Shown here: positions 20,806 through 28,983 of the stretch, piece by piece
Layout of the letters: every line of letters starts with the position of its first letter
How positions within the stretch are numbered: position 1 is the first letter of the stretch
Assembly (NCBI RefSeq): GCF_000735045.1
Contig: NZ_JPOQ01000008.1
Coordinates: 1-64,000, forward strand
Length of the DNA stretch: 64,000 bases
Direction: 5' to 3'
From: Ferrovum myxofaciens
GTDB taxonomy: Bacteria; Pseudomonadota; Gammaproteobacteria; Burkholderiales; Ferrovaceae
The notes under the pieces: generated by a model
Seen by the model: only the letters and a program-made list of their open reading frames with translations
What the model was told of the DNA's origin: nothing
Databases searched by the model: none
Program-made: the position numbers and the translations under genes

Positions 20806-22110
20806 ATGGAAGCCACATGGGGTCTTCTGGGTCCTGAATTCTTGCCGAATGCGCGCCGTACTCGAATCCTTGGACTGGGTGCATCGGTGCGTTCATTCAA
20901 TGATCTTGCCGTTCCCGGTCTTGGCGGTATCTGGTACGGCAAGCAACTGCTGCTTGCCACGCTCGGTGTGGCTGTAGCGGAAGAGGCGCACAACCGGGGG
21001 GCGAAAGTTCAGAATATTGAAGTAGCCAACGCGATTGAAGCGCTGGCCTGTTGGCTGGCCTTCAACAGCAATGGCTGGAGCCGCGATGCTCGCTTGCGCG
21101 GAAATACTAAGTTGCAAGGCAAAGATGATTTCAGCTTCCGGCATGTGCGGCAGCGAAATTTCTACGTCACACAACCCATGCGAATGGCGACCGTTCAGGC
21201 ATTGCCCGCGCTCGGCTTCGTCGAGTCCGACAGCGCGCGGTTCAATGCATTTCGTTGCTCGGATGCGGGAATGGACTTTATCAAACAAGCTACAGGGGAA
21301 TATCGACCACACAAGCGGGCTGTCATTGATCATCTGACCCGGTGGGTGCTGGGAGAAAATGACAAACTGAAAACAAATGAGCTTCAACAGGCGCTATCCC
21401 CTCTCCATCGATCCCCTAACGACGCAATCCCATTACTTCGCGAAAGATTAATTCAAGGCGGAACAGAAAACCATGAAGATAAAGAACGCCGAGCCAACGT
21501 GCTGGCATGGGTCGAGACACTTCGAACAAACAGACAAGACAGGCTGACATGGGATCTGCGACCGATAGAAATTTCGGAAAAACATTGGCATGATATCCGG
21601 GCAGGAGCATTGTTTTTTGAAACGCGCGAAGCCGCGATTTCTGTTCTCGATGCAGCAGAAGCGCACATCGGAAACCAGACAGCCGGGCAGTCTTATTCAT
21701 TGAAAGCGCAAGCTCATGAGGCGCTGAACCGCGCGCTTGAAGAGATGAAATCAGCAGCAAATAAGTACTTGGCGTTTAAACACGCGGATGAGGAAGCCAA
21801 CAAATTCTGTTGCGAGTGCGTAAATGACGACCCATCCTGTATTTTGCGATCCTTGGTCGAGCGAGACGGACACGTGCTGCGCCTGGTGGGGGATGAGATC
21901 AAGCCAGGGCCGGCATTTCGTGGTTCGGCAACGCAGGTCGGTGCCGACGACAGCGAAGATCAAGACACGCCGCAAGCAGGGAAAATCCCATTGCCGGAAG
22001 GCATCTCATACCGCATGCGAAATCTCTATCTGTTGAATCTCGACATGCACGGTGAACTGGATGGATGGCTGAATCCAGACGCAGGCGGGGGGAAGCATGA
22101 GTCGCAATAG
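20806..22110 (+). CDS. Unknown 434-aa protein, first gene of helicase/PLD operon
   Basis: ATG at 20806 with AAAGGGAA upstream. The N-terminal third contains a small G-L-G-G-I-W-Y-G-K-Q motif and a Trp/Arg-rich region; the middle (about 180-330) is helical with many charged residues. Around 335-350 there is a Cys cluster F-C-C-E-C-V-N-D-D-P-S-C that could bind zinc. No transmembrane segment. Its 3' end overlaps the next gene by 14 nt, so it is translationally coupled to the PLD and SNF2 genes and presumably acts with them. I do not recognise the family and assign no function. Confidence 0.75.
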   Translation: MEATWGLLGPEFLPNARRTRILGLGASVRSFNDLAVPGLGGIWYGKQLLLATLGVAVAEEAHNRGAKVQNIEVANAIEALACWLAFNSNGWSRDARLRGNTKLQGKDDFSFRHVRQRNFYVTQPMRMATVQALPALGFVESDSARFNAFRCSDAGMDFIKQATGEYRPHKRAVIDHLTRWVLGENDKLKTNELQQALSPLHRSPNDAIPLLRERLIQGGTENHEDKERRANVLAWVETLRTNRQDRLTWDLRPIEISEKHWHDIRAGALFFETREAAISVLDAAEAHIGNQTAGQSYSLKAQAHEALNRALEEMKSAANKYLAFKHADEEANKFCCECVNDDPSCILRSLVERDGHVLRLVGDEIKPGPAFRGSATQVGADDSEDQDTPQAGKIPLPEGISYRMRNLYLLNLDMHGELDGWLNPDAGGGKHESQ

Positions 22111-24097
22111 CGAAACCTTGAGGCCGCCATCGCTGGCGCAGCATTTCGATGCGCCAGAGGACTACATCGGACATTTTGGCTGGTTGTGCGGCTACTCGGC
22201 GGATGCGTTATTTCTTGATGACGCCACCGAACGTTTTACCCGGCTTACACGTTCGCAACGCGCCCACCAAGGGCGCATTGCGCTCGTCGTGTTGCTTGAC
22301 CCGGGCAACCCACCCGTTTCTTTGCAGGATGCCCCCGGGGTGGCGCATTTCCCGATCAAAGATCACGCGAATAAGCCGTTTCGACTTCTGCATGCCAAGG
22401 TCGCACTGCTGGGCTTCCGACATCAGGAAAATCACAGTCAGTGGCAATTACGCTTGCTGGTATCTACCGGCAACTGGACGCGGCAGACGCTGGAAGAGAG
22501 TTTGGATCTGGTGTGGCGGATCGATATCGCCAGTGAATCACTCAGCAACCTAGATGCCGATGTCAAACAAAACTGCGCGGACATCAAGGCGGCATGGAAT
22601 TTATTGGCGTGGATTCAGCAACTTTTCGACACGCGGCTGCTCAATGCTTCTGCCTATGGTCATCTCAGTGAAACGATGAATGCGCTGCAGCAAGTCGGCC
22701 AATGGATAGATGCGTGTTCGAGAAAGGCACAAGGGCGACCGAGGGTCTTCGATAGCAGGAGCAAGTCCCTGCTTTATCAACTGCCCGAAAAAATTAAAGC
22801 CTGCAGCGGGGTGAAGCGCAATTACTTGGCCATGGGGTCTGGGTTCTATGAAGCATCGGCCAATCAGGGAAAATCACCAGAAGTGCCTGTGGCGATTGTC
22901 AACGCCCTTCGTGATCAGGGCTTGCTGACTACGAAGCCGGAGGTAGACCTTTATGTCAATCCGATGGACTGTCAGGCTATTGCAACAGCGGTGGAGCCAT
23001 TGCAATCGTGTGGCATGACGATCCGCCCGGCAGCCATCCCGCAAATTGTGTTTGGAGAAGGCGCACAGCGTACCTTGCACGCGAAATTCCTGTTCAGTGC
23101 CAACTATCGTGATAGTTCCAATGCCTGCACCAGTGCCTGGGTTTATCTGGGCTCAGGGAACCTGACTCATCCGGGCTTTGACAATAAGATGAGTGACAGC
23201 GCAGGCAACCTCGAAGCAGGCGTTGTGTTTGCCCCGGACTCTTTGTGTTGGAAGAAAAACAAGGAAACCGAAGAGCATCTGGTGGTGACGAACTTGTTAC
23301 CCATTCAGTGGGACAATGAGATTGGCGACGCAACCAAACTGTCCGCAGGTCCTGGCATGGTGCCACGGGATGCAATTTATGCTGCACCACCTGTTGCCTG
23401 GCTTACATGGCACGAAGCCGATGGCGTGTGTGAATTGCGCACGGACGAACCCAGGGCCGCCGAAATTCAGGTGCTTGATTCAGCCGGAATCGCCTGCTCA
23501 AGAACTAAAAGCGGATTTCAGTGGCGCGAAGCACAACCCCGCCAAGCTCGCATACGGTGGCAAGAAAACGATCGGCAGATTGAGTCCCTAATACCTGTTG
23601 TGGATCAATATGGGCGCATTGCCGCCACCGAGTTGACCGCAATCGGTATCGACGAGGCTTGGTGGCAACTAGCCGACTTTCCACTGCCCCCGGATGTAGA
23701 TGGAGAGGACGACGGAGACGGCGGAAGCGATGAGCACGAAGGAAAGGACAAAGTGAAGGGGCGTTCAGTGCCGACGACCAGCTATCCAATACGCCAAATG
23801 ATGGAACTGATCGAAAGCATCGCAGCCAAGCAAACTGGAATCGACGAAATGGATTGGGTGCTTTGGTGCAACCGCCTTGTGCAGACGTTGGGGCAAGCTG
23901 CCGACAGTGTTCCTGTCAAATTCTTCCGTGACGAACTTAAACTTAATCCACTAAGTCCGTTGCGCCATCAGTCATTTCGCCCATTGTTTGCTGAACCCTG
24001 TGATTCAGAGCTAGGAAAGATGTACGACGACACCTTGGGCCGGATCGAGGTGAGTTGGAAGATCAATGAAATGAGCCCGATTGGGGGGGCGAAATGA
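22097..24097 (+). CDS. PLD-superfamily protein with two HxK...N half-sites (Tdp1-like)
   Basis: 666 aa. Two half-sites are evident: L-H-A-K (H99, K101) with S-T-G-N-W-T (N126), and L-H-A-K (H328, K330) with G-S-G-N-L-T (N355). Both Lys-Asn spacings are 25 residues. The Asp of classical HKD phospholipase D (five residues after Lys) is missing in both, giving the HKN pattern of tyrosyl-DNA phosphodiesterase 1. A phosphotyrosyl- or nucleic-acid-phosphodiester enzyme is therefore plausible; plain nuclease activity is the alternative. An acidic Gly/Asp linker lies near residue 540. It overlaps both neighbours (14 nt and 4 nt). Confidence 0.8.
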   Translation: MSRNSETLRPPSLAQHFDAPEDYIGHFGWLCGYSADALFLDDATERFTRLTRSQRAHQGRIALVVLLDPGNPPVSLQDAPGVAHFPIKDHANKPFRLLHAKVALLGFRHQENHSQWQLRLLVSTGNWTRQTLEESLDLVWRIDIASESLSNLDADVKQNCADIKAAWNLLAWIQQLFDTRLLNASAYGHLSETMNALQQVGQWIDACSRKAQGRPRVFDSRSKSLLYQLPEKIKACSGVKRNYLAMGSGFYEASANQGKSPEVPVAIVNALRDQGLLTTKPEVDLYVNPMDCQAIATAVEPLQSCGMTIRPAAIPQIVFGEGAQRTLHAKFLFSANYRDSSNACTSAWVYLGSGNLTHPGFDNKMSDSAGNLEAGVVFAPDSLCWKKNKETEEHLVVTNLLPIQWDNEIGDATKLSAGPGMVPRDAIYAAPPVAWLTWHEADGVCELRTDEPRAAEIQVLDSAGIACSRTKSGFQWREAQPRQARIRWQENDRQIESLIPVVDQYGRIAATELTAIGIDEAWWQLADFPLPPDVDGEDDGDGGSDEHEGKDKVKGRSVPTTSYPIRQMMELIESIAAKQTGIDEMDWVLWCNRLVQTLGQAADSVPVKFFRDELKLNPLSPLRHQSFRPLFAEPCDSELGKMYDDTLGRIEVSWKINEMSPIGGAK

Positions 24098-26742
24098 ATC
24101 AAGAGTTCAAGGGTTGGAACAAAGTTGCAGAAAGGCTTTGCACGCTTGCAGATGATCGGGCAATAGAACTCAACGACGGACAGGCAGCGAGCCTTCAAGA
24201 GGTCGCCAAGCGACTACCAAACAACGGCGTAATCATCGCTGACGAAGTCGGCATGGGCAAGACTCGAATTGCTGCTGCGGTCGCCCGGTGTGTGATAGCG
24301 GAGGGTGGCCGGGTCGCGATACTGGTTCCGCCTGGATTAGGCTATCAATGGAGCGACGAGTTGCAGATCGCCGGAGTAGATGCACCGCCAATCTTGCGCA
24401 GCCTCTGGCAATATTTACAGGCATGGGAGACCGAGGAGAAAGACGCTCCTTGGTTTAACGAGTCGGCCCTGGTGGTTTCCCACTCTTTTACGAACTGGCG
24501 GCTTGGAGAGAACACTGCCCCTTGGCGTTGGGCTCTACTCCCGGAGATATATGCCAGATGGCGAAAACAAGCTAACGGGCGTTGGCCGCGCGATTATTGC
24601 GGAAACAAGATGCTTGACGACAAGTGGGTTCGACAAGCAGCGGAGAGCATTGTCGGTGCAATAAGCGCCAGACCAGAAGGTCACCCTGCACGAAAATTTA
24701 TCCAAGAATTAGCCGAAACCACGCCGTGGCCTGGTGCGCTCACTGCTGGCGAATATGGGCGTAACGCACAACTACGTCCTTGGCTGGAACGTGCTGTCGG
24801 ACTTGGGTTTGGGGTATTTGATTTGGTCATCGTTGATGAGGCACACAAAAGTAGAGGCCAAGACAGTGGACTGAATCGATTGTTAAAAGAGGTTGTTCTG
24901 CAATCTGCCGATGCACGCTGCCTGGCGATGACGGCGACTCCTGTCGAGCTCGATGCGACACAATGGACGCAGATGCTGGGGCGCATCCAGGTTGATGAAA
25001 TATCGAAATCAGCGGCAACCACGGCGATTTCAAGTTACGAGCAAGCCGTAGGTAGGGTGAGGCAATGTCCGAGCGACAAAGAAGCGCGCGAAAAATACAA
25101 GGAATCAGCCAAGACTTTTAAGCAAGCGCTAAATCCCTATCTGCTGCGACGTGATAAACGGGAAGACCCTGCGGTCATCAAGTTTCAGCAAACATCTGGT
25201 GAGGGCTACCACGCCTACCGACGTGAACAGGAAATCCTGATCGATACCGCTCGTCTGACCCTCGAGTGGAAACAGGCGGTGTGCGCAGCGGAAGCTTTGT
25301 CGTTCGTCACACGTCAATCCGACAATACAGCGGCCAAGCGGCTGCGTCTGACCTTGGGCAATGGTCACGGCATCGCAGCACTGATTGATCAGTTGCAGCG
25401 AGATGACAAAGATGACCACAGGCAAACTGAAGCCGATGGCGTTCCTGAGATCACTACACAACGTAACGCCGAAACAGAGCTGTCAGCTGACAAGCGTCTG
25501 CTACGCGCAGAATGGTGGCAGAACGTCATGATCCAGCCGTTCGTGAACGAAGGATCGGCGCTATTCGATCATCCCGCAATTCTGGCGGCTGTCGAAGAAA
25601 TTGAGAGCGTCTGCCGACAAGGGGAAAAGGTTCTAGTATTTGGTCGGTTTACTCGCCCATTACGCGCATTGGTGCAACTGCTTAATGCGCGCGAGATGCT
25701 GCGATGCGTGGATGGTAAGCGACCATGGCCACAATCCAAAGTTCATGAGAACGAAGAGTGGGCCGCTATCTTGGCTGCTCATCAACATTTGCAGAGGCAA
25801 GGAGAGTTAGATCGGAAGTGTCTGGATGATGCCCTCGCTGAACAATACAAAAAACTCGAGAATCAGCGCCGCAATATTCGAGAAAATCTGATCCGCCACA
25901 TTGAAGAAGGCTTCAACAACAAGCAGCCAGACGAACGTGTGCGAGCACTGTTTGATGCCTTCAAGAAAACGGCTACGGAGAATTTGGAACAGGATCAAGG
26001 CAACGACGATCATGCCTTGGCGGTAGTAGCGCGGGCGATTCAAGAGCTGATAGGAACAAGCATTGAGAATGCTGCCTTCGCGCAGGCCTTTATTGATCTG
26101 GTGGCGGCAGCGAGCGACCGCGACGAGGGAGATGCGGATGGTGACGGGCTGTTGGACGAGGCGAAAGCATCTGATCTTTGGGCTGATCTTAGAATCAGGC
26201 TGCACGAGGAATACAGCCGCCCGGAAGGAGGATATGCACGGCTCATGTATGGTGAAACAAAACCCGCAACTCGGCGCTTCCTGCAATTGGCCTTTAATCG
26301 AAAACAAGGGCACCCGAAGGTATTGGTGGCGCAATCGTTAGTGGGCCGTGAGGGGCTTAATCTTCACAAGGCGTGTCGCACGGTTGTGCTGCTGCATCCA
26401 GAGTGGAATCCTGGCGTGGTTGAACAGCAGATTGGTCGAGTCGATAGGATCGGCAGTTTGTGGGAAGAAAAATTGAATCAAGCTATCTTTGACGAGAAAA
26501 AGAATGGCGACCTCCCGCGAATCGAAATTCGCCCAGTCATTTTTCTGGGGACGTATGATGAGAAAAACTGGCAAGTGTTACAAGACCGATGGGATGATCT
26601 ACGCGCACAACTTCACGGCATCGTCATCTCTCCACGCATCGCCGGAAAATATTTGGATGCAGAGGAAATGGTTGCCGAGATAAATGGCGCGGCTCCAAAC
26701 TTTTCTCCATTGCGTAATGTGCGAGCTCAGGAAAAATATTGA
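24094..26742 (+). CDS. SNF2-type superfamily II helicase/translocase
   Basis: 882 aa. Walker A is I-I-A-D-E-V-G-M-G-K-T (about residues 47-57), Walker B/DEAH is V-I-V-D-E-A-H-K-S (about 245), motif III is A-M-T-A-T-P-V-E, and the C-terminal lobe has V-L-V-F-G-R-F-T and the SNF2 motif VI Q-Q-I-G-R-V-D-R-I-G (about 770). It has a large charged insertion between the lobes. Known for SNF2 proteins: ATP-driven duplex translocation or remodelling without classical unwinding. Its ATG overlaps the PLD gene stop by 4 nt; the trio forms one operon, plausibly a DNA-targeting defence complex (inference). Confidence 0.88.
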   Translation: MNQEFKGWNKVAERLCTLADDRAIELNDGQAASLQEVAKRLPNNGVIIADEVGMGKTRIAAAVARCVIAEGGRVAILVPPGLGYQWSDELQIAGVDAPPILRSLWQYLQAWETEEKDAPWFNESALVVSHSFTNWRLGENTAPWRWALLPEIYARWRKQANGRWPRDYCGNKMLDDKWVRQAAESIVGAISARPEGHPARKFIQELAETTPWPGALTAGEYGRNAQLRPWLERAVGLGFGVFDLVIVDEAHKSRGQDSGLNRLLKEVVLQSADARCLAMTATPVELDATQWTQMLGRIQVDEISKSAATTAISSYEQAVGRVRQCPSDKEAREKYKESAKTFKQALNPYLLRRDKREDPAVIKFQQTSGEGYHAYRREQEILIDTARLTLEWKQAVCAAEALSFVTRQSDNTAAKRLRLTLGNGHGIAALIDQLQRDDKDDHRQTEADGVPEITTQRNAETELSADKRLLRAEWWQNVMIQPFVNEGSALFDHPAILAAVEEIESVCRQGEKVLVFGRFTRPLRALVQLLNAREMLRCVDGKRPWPQSKVHENEEWAAILAAHQHLQRQGELDRKCLDDALAEQYKKLENQRRNIRENLIRHIEEGFNNKQPDERVRALFDAFKKTATENLEQDQGNDDHALAVVARAIQELIGTSIENAAFAQAFIDLVAAASDRDEGDADGDGLLDEAKASDLWADLRIRLHEEYSRPEGGYARLMYGETKPATRRFLQLAFNRKQGHPKVLVAQSLVGREGLNLHKACRTVVLLHPEWNPGVVEQQIGRVDRIGSLWEEKLNQAIFDEKKNGDLPRIEIRPVIFLGTYDEKNWQVLQDRWDDLRAQLHGIVISPRIAGKYLDAEEMVAEINGAAPNFSPLRNVRAQEKY

Positions 26743-27165
26743 TTGTTGGCAAACTATGAAAAACCCCTAGATCCCGTACATCCGGATACAGTCGCAGCAA
26801 GATAGGATTCGGCAGGCCGCATTCGAGGTGGTGCTAATTTTTGTGTAAATGCCCTGGTTGAATGGTTGCTATCTGTGAGTGTGAACGTCTCCTATAGGGT
26901 TATCAACAGACATTCAAGCTCGCATATTTTCCGTAGTTTGACGGTCTGCTGTCAGTAGCAAAGCAGGCGGTCAGTTGTTCGAGCTTGACGGTCCGTTCTG
27001 TCTCGAAAGCGGGCACTGACAGGCAGATACAACAATGTCCGTTAAGGCCGAGCAGTGTGAATTGTCCTTCCGACCGGTTCCGAAGTACAGCAGTCGTTCA
27101 AATGACAGCATATCTGGGTGGACGTGTGACCGCAATAGGTTCTTTGCTGCCCGATAAGCTTAACA
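26743..27165. other. Intergenic stretch within island, nothing recognised
   Basis: About 420 bp between the helicase and vapC-like genes, which converge. No coding sequence, RNA or clear terminator was recognised. Composition is even, and the sequence may be decayed coding DNA. Confidence 0.3.
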
Positions 27166-27570
27166 CTAATCCCCGAACGGGTTGAATAGCGGCACGTTGA
27201 AGCGTTCAAAATCACGAGTGTTTCTTGTAACGACCGTGAGTTTATGTACAATTGCAGTGGCTGCAATCATGGCATCCTCATAAACAGTATTCGATTGTCG
27301 ATGCATCAGTTTCGCCCAAACTCGAAACGTTGACGCATCCATCGGCAGCACATTATAAGTGGCGGATGCCTGATCGGCCCATACCTCAATTTCCACTGCC
27401 TTGATTACATCCTGATCCCGTGTAATCTCGATGCCAGCCTGTATCTCACCGAGTGTCACCGCACTGAGATGCAGGTCAGCATCGGCTACCGATTCAATCC
27501 ATGCCACCACAGCACCGTGCGGACGAATCTTGCGGAGCTCAGAAACAATATTAGTATCAAGCAGAAACAT
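27166..27570 (-). CDS. PIN-domain toxin, VapC-like
   Basis: 134 aa. The PIN fold starts M-F-L-L-D-T-N-I-V-S-E-L (Asp5, first metal ligand), has G-E-I-Q-A-G (Glu, about 42), E-D-A-M-I-A-A-T-A (Asp, about 100) and V-T-R-N-T-R-D-F (Asp, about 119). All acidic residues of the active site are present. Known for VapC: Mg-dependent RNase cleaving tRNA or rRNA. Its ATG overlaps the antitoxin stop by one base. Confidence 0.9.
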   Translation of the reverse strand: MFLLDTNIVSELRKIRPHGAVVAWIESVADADLHLSAVTLGEIQAGIEITRDQDVIKAVEIEVWADQASATYNVLPMDASTFRVWAKLMHRQSNTVYEDAMIAATAIVHKLTVVTRNTRDFERFNVPLFNPFGD

Positions 27571-27824
27571 TACAGAACTGCAGCAGGGCGACGCTTGGCT
27601 AGTTTGCGATGAGGCAATTTCAGGTCAACACGCCCAATGTCAGAAAGCAGCAAGGACTTGAGAGAAGGTAGCGCTGAATTGCTCAGTCGTTTCCATTCGG
27701 TGATGGGAACAAGAACAGCAGTTTCCGCCCCGCGCCGGGTGACCAGTTGCGGCCCCTCGTTGACACAGGCATCCAGTAACTCGCTGAAACGAGCTTTTGC
27801 ATCTTGTACAGGCCATGTGTTCAT
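27570..27824 (-). CDS. Phd/YefM-type antitoxin
   Basis: 84 aa. The N-terminus W-P-V-Q-D-A-K-A-R-F-S-E-L-L-D, then R-G-A-E-T-A-V-L-V-P-I-T-E-W-K-R-L, is the Phd/YefM DNA-binding fold; the basic C-terminus would bind the toxin. Antitoxin-first order and a one-base overlap with the PIN toxin define a type II pair. It probably stabilises the tRNA-Lys island. Confidence 0.9.
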   Translation of the reverse strand: MNTWPVQDAKARFSELLDACVNEGPQLVTRRGAETAVLVPITEWKRLSNSALPSLKSLLLSDIGRVDLKLPHRKLAKRRPAAVL

Positions 27825-27998
27825 GATTGCACCCCATAAGACTAGTCAGATGACCAGTTTAAATCAGTTGCAAAGGATAATCAACCACTGTTTTGACTGG
27901 CGTGCTGACATGTTAGTGAAGTCATGCCGTGGCTAATTTATCAGGTGCAGGGAACGACAACGAGGCAGCCTAAACTTTAGTTTTCTTGGTTTATCTTG

Positions 27999-28220
27999 TT
28001 ATTTCGCTGCGCCATAATGGCCATTCTTGTATGACTTCTCTTGGCCGAACAGTGAGCCTTCCCACCAGTACACCTGACCGTCCGGAAATGGCACGATGCG
28101 GATGATGATTTTTGACTTTTCCCCAAATTTACTGCCATGACCAATGGGATGTCCATGAGTCTCGCCCATGCTCTGGTACTGGCCATTTGAATTCCTGGTG
28201 CGGTACTGGAATACGCCCAC
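27999..28220 (-). pseudogene. Degenerate ORF near island right end, unknown
   Basis: A coding-like minus-strand reading (GETHGHPIGHGSKFGEK...IVPFPDGQVYWWEG) begins only at a GTG without a ribosome site. A second coding-like peptide (QALNSWLQKAGAAMAQRPD) lies just upstream, in a different frame, between about 28340 and 28190. The two may be one gene broken by a frameshift. I do not recognise it. It lies head-to-head against the relaxase fragment, so at least one of them is decayed. Confidence 0.3.
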
Positions 28221-28381
28221 CAGTCATTGGACATGGCCAAAATAATATCGGGCCGTTGTGCCATGGCCGCGCCCGCTTTTTGAAGCCAGGAATTCAGTGC
28301 CTGGCGATAACCAAACTCCAGAGGTTTGCCATCAATCCCGGTGGACAGGACTTCACTAGGCTTCTCGCAATCTCACCACCG

Positions 28382-28813
28382 TTCAAGAAAGACTATTTCA
28401 TCCTTGACCGGTGTATGCGAGAACTTGAAATAGAATTCGGCTATGGGCGTGCAAACGGCCCCTACATCACCCTTGATACCAAGGAAGGTCCAAAAATTAT
28501 CCGGATGAGCCGAGCTGAACGACGGGGGCTGGGGCTGCTCAAGGAAGATGGTGCGCGTATCAGTGAACGGGCGCGTCGCGCTGAAATAAATATCGGGGAC
28601 GATCATTCGTTTCAGTCATGGGCATCCAAGGAACCGGCGCAGGAACTCAAGAAGGTTCTGCAACAGCCTGGGGTGACCTGGCAGGATGCGCATCACTGTC
28701 TCGCACAGCATGGCGTTTCGATCCAGCCGAAAGGATCAGGAATGATCGTGACTACGACAAAACCACAACCGAGACCAAGTAAGGGAGCAATAGGCTCCCT
28801 TACTTTTCATTAA
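28382..28813 (+). pseudogene. C-terminal fragment of a TraI/VirD2-type relaxase
   Basis: About 143 codons. F-K-K-D-Y-F-I-L-D-R-C-M-R-E-L-E-I-E-F-G, S-F-Q-S-W-A-S-K-E-P-A-Q-E-L and W-Q-D-A-H-H-C-L-A-Q-H-G-V with Q-P-K-G-S-G-M-I-V are typical of the region C-terminal to the nicking domain in conjugative TraI relaxases. The N-terminal catalytic domain (Tyr, 3-His) is absent and no start codon fits. The reading frame runs through a terminator-like hairpin before its stop, a sign of truncation at the 3' end as well. A relic of the conjugative ancestor of the island. Confidence 0.65.
28779..28807 (+). terminator. Terminator-like hairpin at island edge
   Basis: A 10-bp stem GTAAGGGAGC/GCTCCCTTAC (28779-28788 and 28794-28803), 5-nt loop, then TTTT. 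It falls inside the last codons of the relaxase fragment. Confidence 0.7.
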
Positions 28814-28860
28814 TTGCGGAAACTTAATTTCTTTGAACTATCTGTAACCACTTGATTTAT

Positions 28861-28936
28861 TGGTAGGCCGTGCGGGATTCGAACCTGCGACCAACGGATT
28901 AAAAGTCCGCTGCTCTACCAACTGAGCTAACGGCCC
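28861..28936 (-). tRNA. tRNA-Lys (TTT), island integration target
   Basis: A 76-nt cloverleaf on the minus strand: acceptor GGGCCGT with ACGGCCT (first pair G-U), anticodon loop CTTTTAA (anticodon TTT), T-arm GGTTCGAATCC, CCA encoded. The 3' 48 bp are duplicated at 19986-20033, marking island insertion. It lies downstream of cpoB in the Tol-Pal cluster. Confidence 0.96.
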
Positions 28937-28983
28937 AAACTGACTAACGTAGCCCGAAATTATCACCCAAAAAACCATTGCTG

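Larger units (their letters stand above)
19986..28908. mobile_element. Genomic island in the 3' end of tRNA-Lys(TTT)
   Basis: A 48-bp sequence comprising the 3' part of tRNA-Lys(TTT), from TGG (CCA complement) to AAAAGTCC, is present identically at 19986-20033 and 28861-28908. The second copy lies in an intact tRNA; the first is truncated. This is the classic result of tyrosine-recombinase integration into a tRNA 3' end. Cargo: a three-gene helicase/PLD operon, VapBC-type pair and a relaxase tail. No integrase is recognised, so the island is probably degenerate or depends on another element. Confidence 0.85.

Noticed and set aside
20806-26742. Assignment of the island operon to DISARM
   Set aside because: PLD plus helicase fits loosely, but DUF1998 (DrmB), a DrmA-type helicase and a methylase are missing, and the PLD is HKN not HKD.
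26743-27165. Additional gene between helicase and VapC
   Set aside because: Only short overlapping frames without ribosome sites or recognisable domains.
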